From assembly GCA_019915015.1 (NCBI GenBank), contig JAHBBC010000013.1:186001-250000 (forward strand): a stretch of DNA of 64,000 bases. The letters are read 5' to 3'. Shown here piece after piece: positions 32,215-44,400 of the stretch (positions are counted from its first letter, which is position 1; every line of letters starts with the position of its first letter). The notes below the pieces were generated by a model, which was given only the letters and a program-made list of their open reading frames with translations, was not told the DNA's origin and searched no databases. This DNA is from Auriscalpium vulgare. Lineage: Eukaryota; Basidiomycota; Agaricomycetes; Russulales; Auriscalpiaceae. Made by a program: the position numbers and the translations under genes.

Positions 32215-34555
32215 CTAGGGCTCGCCGCTGAAGCTGAGCACACGCTCGCGCCCAGCGGTAAGAAGCTCATCTTTTGTGCCCTCTTGCAGCGCGCGCTCGC
32301 TCACCATCGACTCGACGGGGTGCGGCGGCTTGAACGAAGAGAGCTGCGCGGCGATCTGCTCCTCGAGCACGCCCCCGCCGCACGAAGCGGCGACGAACCC
32401 AAGGAACGGCGGAGACGGGTTCAGCGGGCGCGTGCAGAACTCAGGGTGCGCCTGCAGGCCGACGAAGTACGGATGGTCTGCGTGGCGCCGTCAGACATCC
32501 CCCAGAAACAACGATGCGAGGGAGACACGCACCGGGCAGCTCCATGATTTGCATGCGCTCGCCCTTCTCGTCCTTCCCGATGAACTCCATGCCGCTCTTC
32601 TGCAGGCGCTCGACGTACGCAGGGTTCACCTCGTAGCGGTGGCGATGGCGCTCCCACACGGTGCCCGCGCCCGCGTACAGGCGGCGCATACGCGCACGCT
32701 CGGTACCCGCCTGAAAGATGGTCGGCCGTAGCCCGAGACGCATTGTGCCGCCCATGTGCGTGCGGCTGATCTCGGGCATGAAGATGACGACGGGGTCGGG
32801 CGCGTTGGCGTCGAATTCAGAGGAGTTGGCGCCTGGTGGTCATGGTGAGAGGGAGAGGAGGGGGGATACAGACGGCTCACCAGGGAGACCGAGAACATGC
32901 CGCGCCCATTCCGTGACGGCGAGTTGGAAGCCGAGGCACACGCCCAGGAACGGCACCTTTTGCTCGCGCGCCCACTTGATCGCAAGCATCATGCCCTCTG
33001 TCCCGCGCGCGCCAAATCCGCCCGGCACCAAGATGCCGCTGCACCCGTCTCAGCGTCCCACGCGGCGAGAGGACGAAGCAAAACGCACCCAGCTCCGACA
33101 ACTGTGCGCCACGCATCGTGGTACTTTGCGGGGTCCTCTTCCTGCGTCTGCGGCTCGAGGTCGCTCGACTCGACCCACTGTAGGATGAGGCGGCGCTGGC
33201 AGCGGAACGCGGAGTGCTCGAGAGCTTTTATGACGGACATGTATGAGTCCTTCAGGTTGGTATATTTGCCGACAAGTACGACAGACACGCGGTCGTACAG
33301 GCGCTCCTGACTGCGTCTCACTGTTAGATAGACCAGGCATGGGCGCGGGTCGACGCACTTTGTTGTGAGCGCTTTCCAGCGGTCCTCGAGCGAAAGCCCG
33401 CGCTGCGTCATCTCCGGTGTGAAAACAATACTGGCGAGGTTGAGCCGCTTGTGGAGGTAGTTGACGATGCCTTGCGACTGGAGGAGCAGCGGTACGTGGT
33501 ACACCGAGGACACGTCATGCACGCCAACGACCTGCTCTTCCGCGACATGGCAGAACATTGAGATCTTCTCCTTGGTCGCTTTCTCCAGAGGCTGTGGCAC
33601 GATGAGGCGGCAAGCAATCTATCGCGAAGGTCAAATGTGTCTGCAGTACAAGAGCATAAAGGCCCACAAGGTCCGGGAGCAGACCGAGCCCCCGCAGCGC
33701 ATGGACGGTCGTCTGCGTCGGTTTCGTCTTCTGCTCGCCGTGCATGTCTGGCACGAGCGAAACGTGAATCAGAGCGAAGTTTTCGTGTCCGACGCGGAAC
33801 TGGAACTGGCGCATCGCCTCGACAAACGGCGCGGACTCGATGTCGCCGACAGTCCCGCCAAGCTGCAGAGAGTCAGTAGAGATGATATAGAAAAAGCGAG
33901 CTATGCACCTCCACGATGCACACGTCGGGCTCCTCGCCAGTCTCGTCAACTGGGATCTTTGAGACGCGCTCTATCCAGTCCTGGATTGCTGTTGTAATAT
34001 GTGGCACGATCTGAAGCGCTCATGAGTTGACTGGCAGGATTGTTGGGTGTTCGCGCCACCTGCACTGTCCGCCCCAGGTAGTCTCCACGTCGCTGGGGAA
34101 ACCTCTCAGCCTCACAATCGCACGCGGCTGTCTGCGACGCACCTCCCGCTCAATTACGTGCTGATAGATCTTTCCAGTCGTGATATTGTTGTCCCGGGAC
34201 AATGTCACGTTGAGGTATCGTTCATAGTTGCCGAGATCGAGGTCCACCTCGCCGCCGTCGTTGAGCACATACACCTCGCCTGCGTCCGAGTTCACGACGC
34301 GTCCATCTCATGAAAATTGCGCGAGCGGCCTCACCGTGCTCCGTCGGACGCATCGTGCCCGCATCTACGTTCATGTAGGGGTCTATTTTGATCGCAGTGA
34401 CCTTGAGACCGGTCATCTTGAGTAGCAGACCGGTCGAAGAGGCTGGTGGGCACGGGTTGAACAGTGCATGAAGACGATCGTGGGCAAGGCGTACCGATGA
34501 CGCCCTTCCCAATACCACTCACGACACCACCAGAGACGACGATATACTTGGTCAT
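32215..34555 (-). CDS. URA7: CTP synthase (glutamine-hydrolysing)
   Basis: This multi-exon gene starts [20 protein letters not shown] (ATG 34553-34555) and ends [16 protein letters not shown] (stop 32215-32217). The synthetase domain shows [64 protein letters not shown] and KTKPTQTT. The C-terminal class-I glutaminase has the nucleophile Cys in [10 protein letters not shown] and the His/Glu pair in AHPEF. It converts UTP, ATP and glutamine to CTP as the last step of pyrimidine synthesis. Introns of about 50 bp interrupt the frame at roughly eight places; some 3' exon borders were not resolved base by base. The gene is divergent from the NLR gene, 375 bp away. Confidence 0.95.
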
Positions 34556-37500
34556 TGCTGCAGCGCAGATGGACAGACGATGGTGGCGAGAGGCAAACGC
34601 GACTCGATTTTTCGCAAAATTGAGACGCGACTCGGATTCGCCGACCGGCCCGGCACCGGCCGGCCGGTCCCGTCCTGCGGCGACTGGTTTTGACTCCTTC
34701 AAGCGGCCGCGTGGTTAGAAAAACTAGTACCGATTCTCAAGTTTTTGATCTGCTGAAATCCGCTAGCTGAGGACAATAAGTAGTGGTGTCAGCCTCAGAA
34801 TCTCGGGCAAGTCTTCGGGTCACGTGGGCGCGGTGACTGGGTGCGCAGTTCCGGTGGCGGTGCAGCCCACAAACCGTGCCGCAAACAACGCCCGTTTTCC
34901 TTTCTCGCCTCTTCGACATCAAAGACAACCATGCAAACATCCAAGATCATCGTGAAGGCGCTCATATCCAGACTTACACAACACAAAGTCCCCTCCATTG
35001 ACAGTGACCTGAGTGAGTTGCTGGAGCATCAGAAGCCATTTCACTCTCATCATGAACCAAATCAAAGGTGATCGGTCATCTTATGAAAATCCATTGCAAA
35101 CCAGAGCTACCCTTGTCACATCCCTTGCACTTTTGCGGGAGATTGGTGAGCTCAGCGTGCAAGTGCCGTACATCAAGGGTGCTGCTGGGGTACTAATGAG
35201 AGTCATCATAATCAGTGATGTCTGTTTGCCCCTCAGTTGCCTGGTCATGCCTCAGATCACTGATAGTTAGTACCACAGACACTAAATGTCAACAAGGCTC
35301 AGTTGAATGAGATGAGTAACAGTATATCAGAGCTAGCTAGACTTCTGGAAGAGGCTACTACTTATGCTAAAGGCCATAGCTGGACAGTTCCTCCAGATCT
35401 GCAGCATACTTTGGAACTGTGGCATCAGTATGTTCAACTCCAAACTCTTGTCAGCCTTGGTGGAATCACACAGAACACTGATCGCTATGCTTATTCACTA
35501 GGGAACTGGAGAGCATTGTGAATGCACTGGTTCAATACAACAATGAAAAGAAGAAAAGATTGCCTCTTCATTTTTTAGATGGAGGTTCAAAGAAAAAAAT
35601 CAGCTACTGCAATAAAAGGCTCAACTACCTTACTAACAGCTATAAGGTATGATTCATCCAAATGCACACTGTTTTATGGCAACTAATTTGCTATAGACAT
35701 CTTTGTTATTCACAATCAAAGCCAATGCAGATTTTGATTCTCAGGTACGCTTGATAATAATGATATATCTATGGTCAGGAAAGTAATGATATTCCAAAAT
35801 GTAGCCTCTCTTGACCAATCACAGGTATATTCTTCTACAAATATATATATATCATATAATCTCATGATTTTACAGGACTAACACTAAAATCCCAGCTTAT
35901 TCTGCTACTTTCTATGGACGTGACAGCCATATGATGGTGATACTGGATCTGTTAAATGATGCCAACAAATTGCCTGTTCGAACAGTAATTCTTGGTGTAG
36001 GTGGAATTGGAAAGACCACTTTGGCTTTGGCAATCCTTCATCACCCCACAGTGGTGCAGAAATTTCATGAGAGAATCTACTTCATCTCATGTGAAGGATG
36101 TCTTTCCACATCTATGTTGATGAATGAGATAGCAAAAGTGCTAGGCATTCAAAATGACTCAGATAGTTCATTGAAAGAACAAGAAATACTTTCATATCTA
36201 GAGTCTTCCCCCAGCTTGCTGTGTCTAGATAATTTTGAAACTTTATGGAATACTGAATCACAAATCAAGCACACAGTCATAATGTTACTGCAAAAACTAG
36301 GTTCTATCTCATGTGTTTCTCTGTTAATCACCTCAAGAGGTTTGGAATGTCCAGAGGGCATTGTTTGGTCAAAGCCAGTCTTGCCACCTTTACAGCCATT
36401 GAGCTTTGAAACCTCTCAGAAAGTGTTTCAACACATATCAAGCAAATGGGATGAGTGGGCAGACAGATTAGTCCAAGCTGTAGAGGGGCTTCCTCTAGCT
36501 CTTACAATTGTTGCTCATCTTGCTCAATCACAAGAATGTAAATCTCTGTGGCAGCAATGGCAAGAGACAAATATCAGAACTATCGAAAGAGGCAAAGGAC
36601 ATCGTCTGACAAGTCTTGAGACTTCAATTGAATTATCCATTGAGGGATATCACCTAAAATCACATTCTACCAGTTTAGTGATTTTGAGTCTATTGGGGAT
36701 GCTCCCTGGCGGGTTAGCCCTAGAAAGATTAAGCTCTTTTCAATATGTGTTCTCAGATAGTCTGAGAACAAAAGAAAGTGTGAGTGTTTTGTTGAGGAGT
36801 GGTCTTGCATATCAGTCATTTGATACCTTGCATGTTCACCCTTTGATTCATTATTACAGTCAAGAGCACCTCCCCCTATCAGTAGAACAAATGAAATTGC
36901 TAAAACAACATTATATTGATCTCATTCTGAAAGATGCAGACAGTACTACAATATCTACAGAACAATTGCTGGAGTACAAAAATACAGGATATATCCTATT
37001 GTGCTGCTTAAAAACCCAAGTTCCTGACACAATTCTTGTAAAGGCTATAAAGAATTATTCTTGGCTTACTATTGTTGAAACAGGGTCATTTGTACCAGAA
37101 TTATTTGAATTATTAGAGCTGAAGGAAAGTCTTTTGTCTCCTCAATGCATTGTCGACTACCAAATGGAGTGGGGCAATTGTTTGAGTGCCTCTGGAAGCC
37201 TTTCACAGGCATATTCAATTTATTCCAAGGCCTTAAAATATGCCAAAGAACAAGACAATGAAATATACCAGGCAAAACTTTTTCAATGCCTAGGCCGCTT
37301 TCATAGTAATTGCAATGAATATGAGTTAGCTCGTTCATATTTCAATTTGGCTATTGGTATTTGTGAGGAAAATAATATCCTCAGAGACCAAGCATATATC
37401 TTGTCTGAATTAAGTGTGATCTCAAGAATACAATTTCTTTTTCAAGATGCCAAAGAATGTGCTATAAGATCCATTGAGCTATATGATCAGATCAAAAATG

Positions 37501-38186
37501 ATGATAGTTATGTTGGTCATTCCTGGATAGCTCTAGGTCAGCTATATAGGCTGGAAGAGAATCTTGATGAGGCAAGATTATGTTTCAATAAAGCATTGGT
37601 GCTTTTTACAAAATCAAATGGTCGAAGTGGACAAAGCTTCGCATATGAAGCACTTGGTATGTCCTATATGGTGGAAAGAAGATTTGAAGTGGCTAAAGAT
37701 TATCTCTCAAAAGCACTACTCCTGAGAAGGCAGATCAACAGTTTGAAGTTTGAACACTTCATTCTGGATTTGCTAGGAGAGGTTCATATGGAAATAAAGG
37801 AGTTTGAAACAGCACTGGACTTTTACCAACAGGGTCTAAAGATACATCAATTCCGTAATGATTTGACCAGACAGGGTACATGTCTTCATGGCATAGGAGC
37901 AGTGTATCTTAATCAAGGAATGTACACAGATGCAATCAATCATTTGAATCGGGCCACAGCACTGCACGAATCCTGTGGTAACATTCGGCGATTAGGAGAA
38001 GACTTAAACACTTTGGGAAAGACATATTATGACATGGATCAACCAGATATTGCCAAAGACTGTTGGGAGAAAGCTATGACTATGCACACAGAAGTAAACA
38101 ATTTGAGGTCCCTGGCATATACAAATATGGCTATTGGCTGGATTTATTCTGATGAAAGGAAGACAGAAATAGCAAGTGAATATTAC

Positions 38187-38203
38187 TTGAAGGCATTGGC
38201 ACT
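38187..38203 (+). repeat. Target-site duplication, left copy
   Basis: The 17 bases ttgaaggcattggcact end the intact NLR reading frame here and are repeated exactly at 46934-46950, right after the LINE poly-A tail. Confidence 0.97.
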
Positions 38204-38925
38204 GGGGGCTCCTTGAACCGCTACCACCACCATGGGCGGTTTTTCCCACGCTTGCCGTGGGGAGGACTCGACTTCTACCTGCGCTCTGTGGTGACTAGCT
38301 CACCCAGGACGGCAGCAAGGAAGACGGCAGACTACCATCTGGCCCCCCCATGCACAGGTAGCTGTCCGATGTTACGGTCACCGCGACAGGATAGTCCATC
38401 CGCCGCATACGTGGCATACCCACCACACCTCACGACAAGAGACCACCACCCTACCACCTCCCACCCACCCACGAGTACCCCCCACCCCCACTCCGCCAGA
38501 ACCACGAAAGCCCATTCCCACTAGACAGACCCGTCCTGTACTCCCCTCCCTGCCAATCTGATGAGCCACTGAGCCACTGAACCAACGAGCGTGATCACGT
38601 GAGCCCTAAGCGCGAATACAAAGGCGCCGGCAAAGAACGCCCGAAAACAAAGCATCGCCTCGCCACCAGAGGAAAACACAACAACCCCCTTCACCGAGAA
38701 AATACAAAGACCTGCCACCGTCTGACACACAAACGAGACGACCGGAGAATGTCCCCGCAAGCGAAAAACAAAGACGCTCATGCCGCTATAAAACCAACGG
38801 CCACCGCACAAGTACGAATCAGACTACACGCATCCAGCGCGACAGACGTCTAACACACGCTTCCCAGCCACCCCGAAACAACCCCTCGCACCACTCCCCC
38901 ATAAAACCCCACTCCCTCCACTCAG

Positions 38926-40964
38926 ATGGCGAACAAGAGAACCACGCGCAAGTCCAACAGCGTCAACATCCCCACCGGGCATAAGGCCACGAAGGACGCG
39001 CAACCAGAGCCCATAAACGGTGAGCCACCACGCCAAATGCCACCCCAGACCACGCAGGAGAATAACACTACATAACAGATAACGCGCCTATGAACACGCA
39101 GGAGCAAACGGAAACCGAAGAGACGGTGACCACGACTGTCCCGCCTGACCCAGCACCCCCTCTCTCCCCGCTCTCTGAGCCCGAGGAGATGGAAGTTGAT
39201 CCCTCCGGCGCAACGGGCAGCCCTGAAGGTGACGGACCAGTCCCAGGAGAGGACAACAGACAATACACGTCGAGTACGCACCCAATGAACTAAGACCCCA
39301 AATCACACGCAGCTAACACGCCGACGAACCTAGCATACGCGTCAAAGAACCCCTTCGAGGCCATCAACGAGGACGCCGCCGGAGCTGAGACTGCCGATGC
39401 GACGAGCAACGAGCACCCGGACCCACTCCCCAACCCCACGACCACGTATGAGTCTTCACGCGCACCCGAGCAGGGCGCGGCCACGGCGCCTGCCACGGGC
39501 ACCCCAGTGACCCCCACGCCCCCCACAAACACTGCGCCCAACGAGCCGAAGATATCCTTCGGAGGAGTGGATACGTCGAACTGGGCAGAAGGGGCACGGA
39601 ACCACTTCGAGGAGAGACAGAAGGCCCAGTTCACTTTCGAGCGTACGGAACACTTCAGGAACGCTGCGAGCGTAGGACTCACCCCCGACGGTGAAGTCAG
39701 GTTCGTCTCGGACACGATTGGGGGCGACCAGCACGGCAGGGAGTCCCTGCGCCCGAACAAGCGCGCCCGCCCTGACCCCGAACCCACGATGCCGTCGAGC
39801 CCGCCACCCGCCCCCGACACCCCTACCCCGCAGCCACGACGCAGGGCAGCGCCTGCACGGGCAGACACTGCACCCAAGGCCCCGACAGGGCCGGCCAGCT
39901 CGGCAGCGAACTTCATGGACGAGCTCGCATTCTCCAAAGCGAGCGCCCCAATAAAAGCCACCAGACACGTCTCGGAACCTCCCCCCCCAATCGAAATCTT
40001 CACAGCGGGCCCATTCCCTCCCATCTACGACTCGCATGCCGCAGCCCCCCTCGACAATATCGACAAGGGACAAGTTGCAGAATGGTGGACGATACCGGGT
40101 TCCAAGACCCTTCTTAGGGTCCTGGGTAAAGCGGCACGCGACCCGAAGAACCTTGCGACCTTGGCCGCCCACATGGCCGCGATGATATCTGAGGGTTTCG
40201 GCGAGACAGACCCCCTCATAGCAGCACCCCTTCCCGCGATAGACGACGCTCACAACGCCCGTGCCCCGTCCACCTTCCTCTTACACGGGATATCTGAGGA
40301 AACCGCCTCGACCGCCATCGAGATGGGAATACTCGACACGAAGGAAGTCACGGTCCAGGCCCTTCCGTTCAGACTACGAAACCCCGCACTCGTCCTCCTC
40401 ATCGAAGGGTTTTCCACGACAAGGACAGAACTCATACGCGACGTCCTCGACAAAACGTGGCGCAGCGACTCCTCAGGCGCCCGCCTCAGTGAATTCATCA
40501 CGGACTCGGAAGGAGACGACATACCGCTCACCGTCCAGCAAGTCTCAAACTTCATCTCCTCACTGCGGGTGGTACGCATCGACATGAAGGGCGCCGGGGC
40601 AATCCTCCTCCCGCACTTCGCGGCCATCGCCGAGCCCGACACCATCCCCACTGTCAAACACTGGGTGACCCTCCGAGACCACTTCGCACAGCTCACCTAT
40701 CGGTCCAACATGATCGGCACCGGCACTGTCATCCCTTACCTTGACTGCTCACTGTGCCACGGCTGCGACCACCCGCGCGGCCTATGTCCCTTCCCCGAGG
40801 TCCCGGGCTGGCAGGGACCAGGGAGCAAGACTGAGTCCCCACCGAAGGCGTCGAGGGGACGGGGCGGCTCACGAGGTGGCCCACGCGGAGGCGCACGCGG
40901 TCGAACCCGCAACAGCCCTTACGACGACGCGAGAGATGGGTCACGCCGCGGGCGACGATACTAG
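38926..40964 (+). CDS. LINE ORF1 protein (Gag-like, CCHC zinc knuckle)
   Basis: The uninterrupted frame runs from 39294 to 40964 (first Met in it at 39507). Two spliceosomal-type introns, 39020-39078 and 39274-39333, would extend it back in phase to an ATG at 38926 (MANKRTTRKSNSVNIPTGHK). The middle (RAPSTFLLHGISEETASTAI through LIEGFSTTRTELIRDVLD) looks like a compact RNA-binding fold. The end has CSLCHGCDHPRGLC, a C-x2-C-x4-H-x4-C knuckle, then an RGG-rich tail. Such proteins coat the element RNA. Without the introns the start would be at 39507 or a non-AUG codon upstream. Confidence 0.8.
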
Positions 40965-41419
40965 ACGCCAGACTCGACACGGTCAGAGACAACACGCGCG
41001 ACAAATGGCGCAACGGGTCTACCGTAGTACTCCGCACATACGCACAACCAAGTAGTCACCAGACTCGCGATACCCACGTAGAAACACGAATACATATGCC
41101 TTATAATGAAAAAGCACGCACCGCACCCGGCGCCCGGACGCCGAGGCTGAGCGGAGCCCCCTGCGTGCTCCAAAACCTCTCGTCGCGATCGGAAGACCAC
41201 AGGGATAAGAACCCGATCGAAGAAAACATTGCTGACCGCCCACACTTACTGACTGCATGCAGGACAGGAAAGCGAGACGCAATATCACCCTGTCGACTGG
41301 CAAAGAGCCAACACAAACACGGAGACCTATTGAGGTCAGGGACTAGCCGTGCCGAGAGGCTGAAGCTGCCAAAGTACTGCCCGCAGACGCCGAGGGAATG
41401 TAGGTAAGGAAATGTCAAC

Positions 41420-44400
41420 ATGTGTCCACCCGTGTCGGCCGGGTCACGCCGACCACGCCCGCGAATAGTCGTACGCGGTGCGTTGTGTCCGACTGCTGCA
41501 CAATCCTCACAATTATCTGTTAATACCGGGTATATGTCGTCGATCGGTTCGAACCTCTCCGGGAGCGGAGGGAGGTCGTCCATAGCCGCCGGGACACCCC
41601 CAGATGATGCGACCGGAGCGAGCGCAGGTGGATCTGCTACATCAGCATCTCAGACACACCACGTCGATGAGGCCCAACAGCCTGATCCCCTACCACACGA
41701 GGGGCCTCTTCCAGAGGACAGACCTCCCTCACGGGAAGGAACACCCACACCGGGAGCCCCGCAAACGCACAGAGCACCAAAACAAGGCAAGAAATTCAAA
41801 GCAAACATGAAACTAGCCTCCCAGAACATGAATGGGCGCACCTTCCACACGAAGAACGGAAGCGTGCAGAGCAAATGGCCAGAGATAGCCCGGATGATCA
41901 AAGAACACAAAGTAGGCATCCTGGCCCTCCAGGAAACGCACCTTTCAGAAAACGAGCTCAACGAGCTCAACCGCCGATATAGCAAAAAAATGGTCATACT
42001 AAACTCCCCATTCCCGGAAAATCCAACAGGATCGGCAGGAACGGGCTTCGTGCTAAATAAAGCGATGATCAAAACAGATAAATACACGCTAACGGAACTC
42101 ATACCGGGCAGGGCGGCACTCCTGACAATCAACTGGAACACGGAGCAGACACTTAATATACTCAACATATACGCACCGAACTATGCGAACGAACACCCAG
42201 AGTTCTGGGAACAAGTCGACGCCGAACTCGTCGAGCACGGAATAGAACACATCGACTACGAAATGGGGGACATGAACCTAGTCGAAGACGCGCTCGACAG
42301 AGCCCCCCAGCACACAGATGACGAGGCCGCCGTCGAAGCCCTAAGAGTTTTCAGGCATAAGTACGGCCTGAGAGACGCCTGGAGAGAAGCCTTCCCCAGA
42401 ACAAGGGCTTTCACATACCGACATAACAGGGGAATGATTAAGTCCCGACTAGACAGGATATACGTCGCGGACAAACACATACCGCACACGTATGAGTGGT
42501 CATTCAACCCTAAGGCAATACCCTCGGACCACGACATGATAGCAGTGCGACATGCATCGGACCAAGCGCCAGAAATAGGAGACGGCCGATGGACCTGGCC
42601 CCTCCACCTTGTGAACGATAACGCCCTGCTGGAGGAAGTCATCCGCACAGGCATAAGATACGAGGAGAAAATACACGCACCCGCCTTTGACCGTGAAGAA
42701 ACCACGCCACAGAAACTGTGGGCTCAGCTCAAAATGATAATAATAACAAAAGCTAAAGCAGCGGGCAAGAAAGCGAAAAGCCGCATCCAGAACAGGATCA
42801 AGACGCTCGAAACAGGGAGGCGTCAGATTACGAGACAGAAAAATCTCGACACGGATGAGGACCTCCGAATGACCGAGTCCCTGATCGTCGAAGAAATAAA
42901 CCACCTGAAGCAGAAGCAGCGCTCCGCAGCGCAGAGGGCCGCCAAAGCCCGATGGCAAATGAAAGGCGAAGAGATAGGCAAATTCTGGTCAGTGGCAAAC
43001 AAGGAATCGAAGCCCAGAGACATAATCTGCCGCTTGAGAAAACCGGAACCGAACGGTGAAGGGGAACCCCAGGCCCCAGGTCCGGGCAGAGGGCAACCAC
43101 CCCCCAGGTACGAAACAAACTCGATCGAGATGGCCAAAATCGCCGCGCAATACCATAATGAATTACAGAACGCACCGTCAGAGAGACAGCAGACCGCGCA
43201 ACAAGCAAAGAAGAATGAGGACGACGTCATAAACTCAATACCACCGGAACAACAACTCCCGCAACCAGAGAACTCCGCGCTGAAAGGCCGGATATCCTAC
43301 GAGGATGTATTAGATGCCCTAAAGAAGTCAAAAACGGGCTCCGCCACAGGCCTCGACGGATGCCCGTATGAACTATGGAAAAAGCTCCATGAAATACACA
43401 TAGAACGAGTGAAGAATGACAAACCTAGCTTCGACGTAGTCGGCACACTCACCACGGTCTTCCAGGATATCCAGCGACATGGAGTCGACCCAAAATCGGA
43501 CTTCGCTGAAGGATGGATGTGCCCGATTTACAAGAAAGGGGAACGATCGGAGATTGCAAATTACCGTCCTATAACGCTCCTTAACACGGATTATAAGCTA
43601 CTCACTAAAGCCTTGGCTGTAAACCTCGGCCGAGAAGTGAGCCCCATGATCCACAACGACCAGGCGGGCTTCGTACCAGGTCGCTCAATTTTCAACCACA
43701 TTCGCCTGGCCCAAACAATGATACACTACGCAGAAGCGACAAGTCAGAACGGAGTAATAATGGCACTAGACCAAGAAAAGGCTTACGACAAAATCAAGCA
43801 CGACTACCTATGGAAAGTCCTCGAGAAGTTCCGACTACCGGAAACCTTCATCAAAACGGTCAAGTCCCTGTACGAACATGCGTATACAACCATCAATATA
43901 AATGGGCACTTCAGTGAAAACATACACATAACCCGCGGGGTCCGACAAGGAGACCCCCTCTCCTGCCTGCTGTTTAACCTGGCCATAGAACCGCTCGCAT
44001 GCATGTTCAGAAACGATCCAAAAGTAAAAGGCTTCCAGATCCCGGGCCTCCTGAACAAACTAGTGATCAACCTGTTCGCGGATGACACGCTACTGTACCT
44101 GTCGGCCGAGGATAAATACGAGGACGTCACCGAAATCCTATCGAGATGGTGTGCCGCATCGGGGGCAAAATTCAACATCCTTAAAACAGAGATCATACCA
44201 ATCGGAACCCCGGAACACCGGGCCAACGTAGTGGCCACGCGGAAACTAAACGAAAACGATGAGCCAATCAGCGACGCGATAAAAATCACTGAAGACGGCC
44301 AATCGGCAAGATACTTAGGCACATGGGTAGGCAACGACGCCGACGACGCCATCCCATGGGGACCGGTGCTGGATAAGATAAATGCCTATCTAACAAGATG

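Noticed and set aside
35060..38203. Repeat-induced point mutation as the cause of AT-richness
   Set aside because: The frame stays open over 760 codons with intact NB-ARC motifs; RIP would scatter stop codons.
39290..40253. Long minus-strand frames across LINE ORF1
   Set aside because: Antisense shadows of GC-rich coding sequence without motifs.
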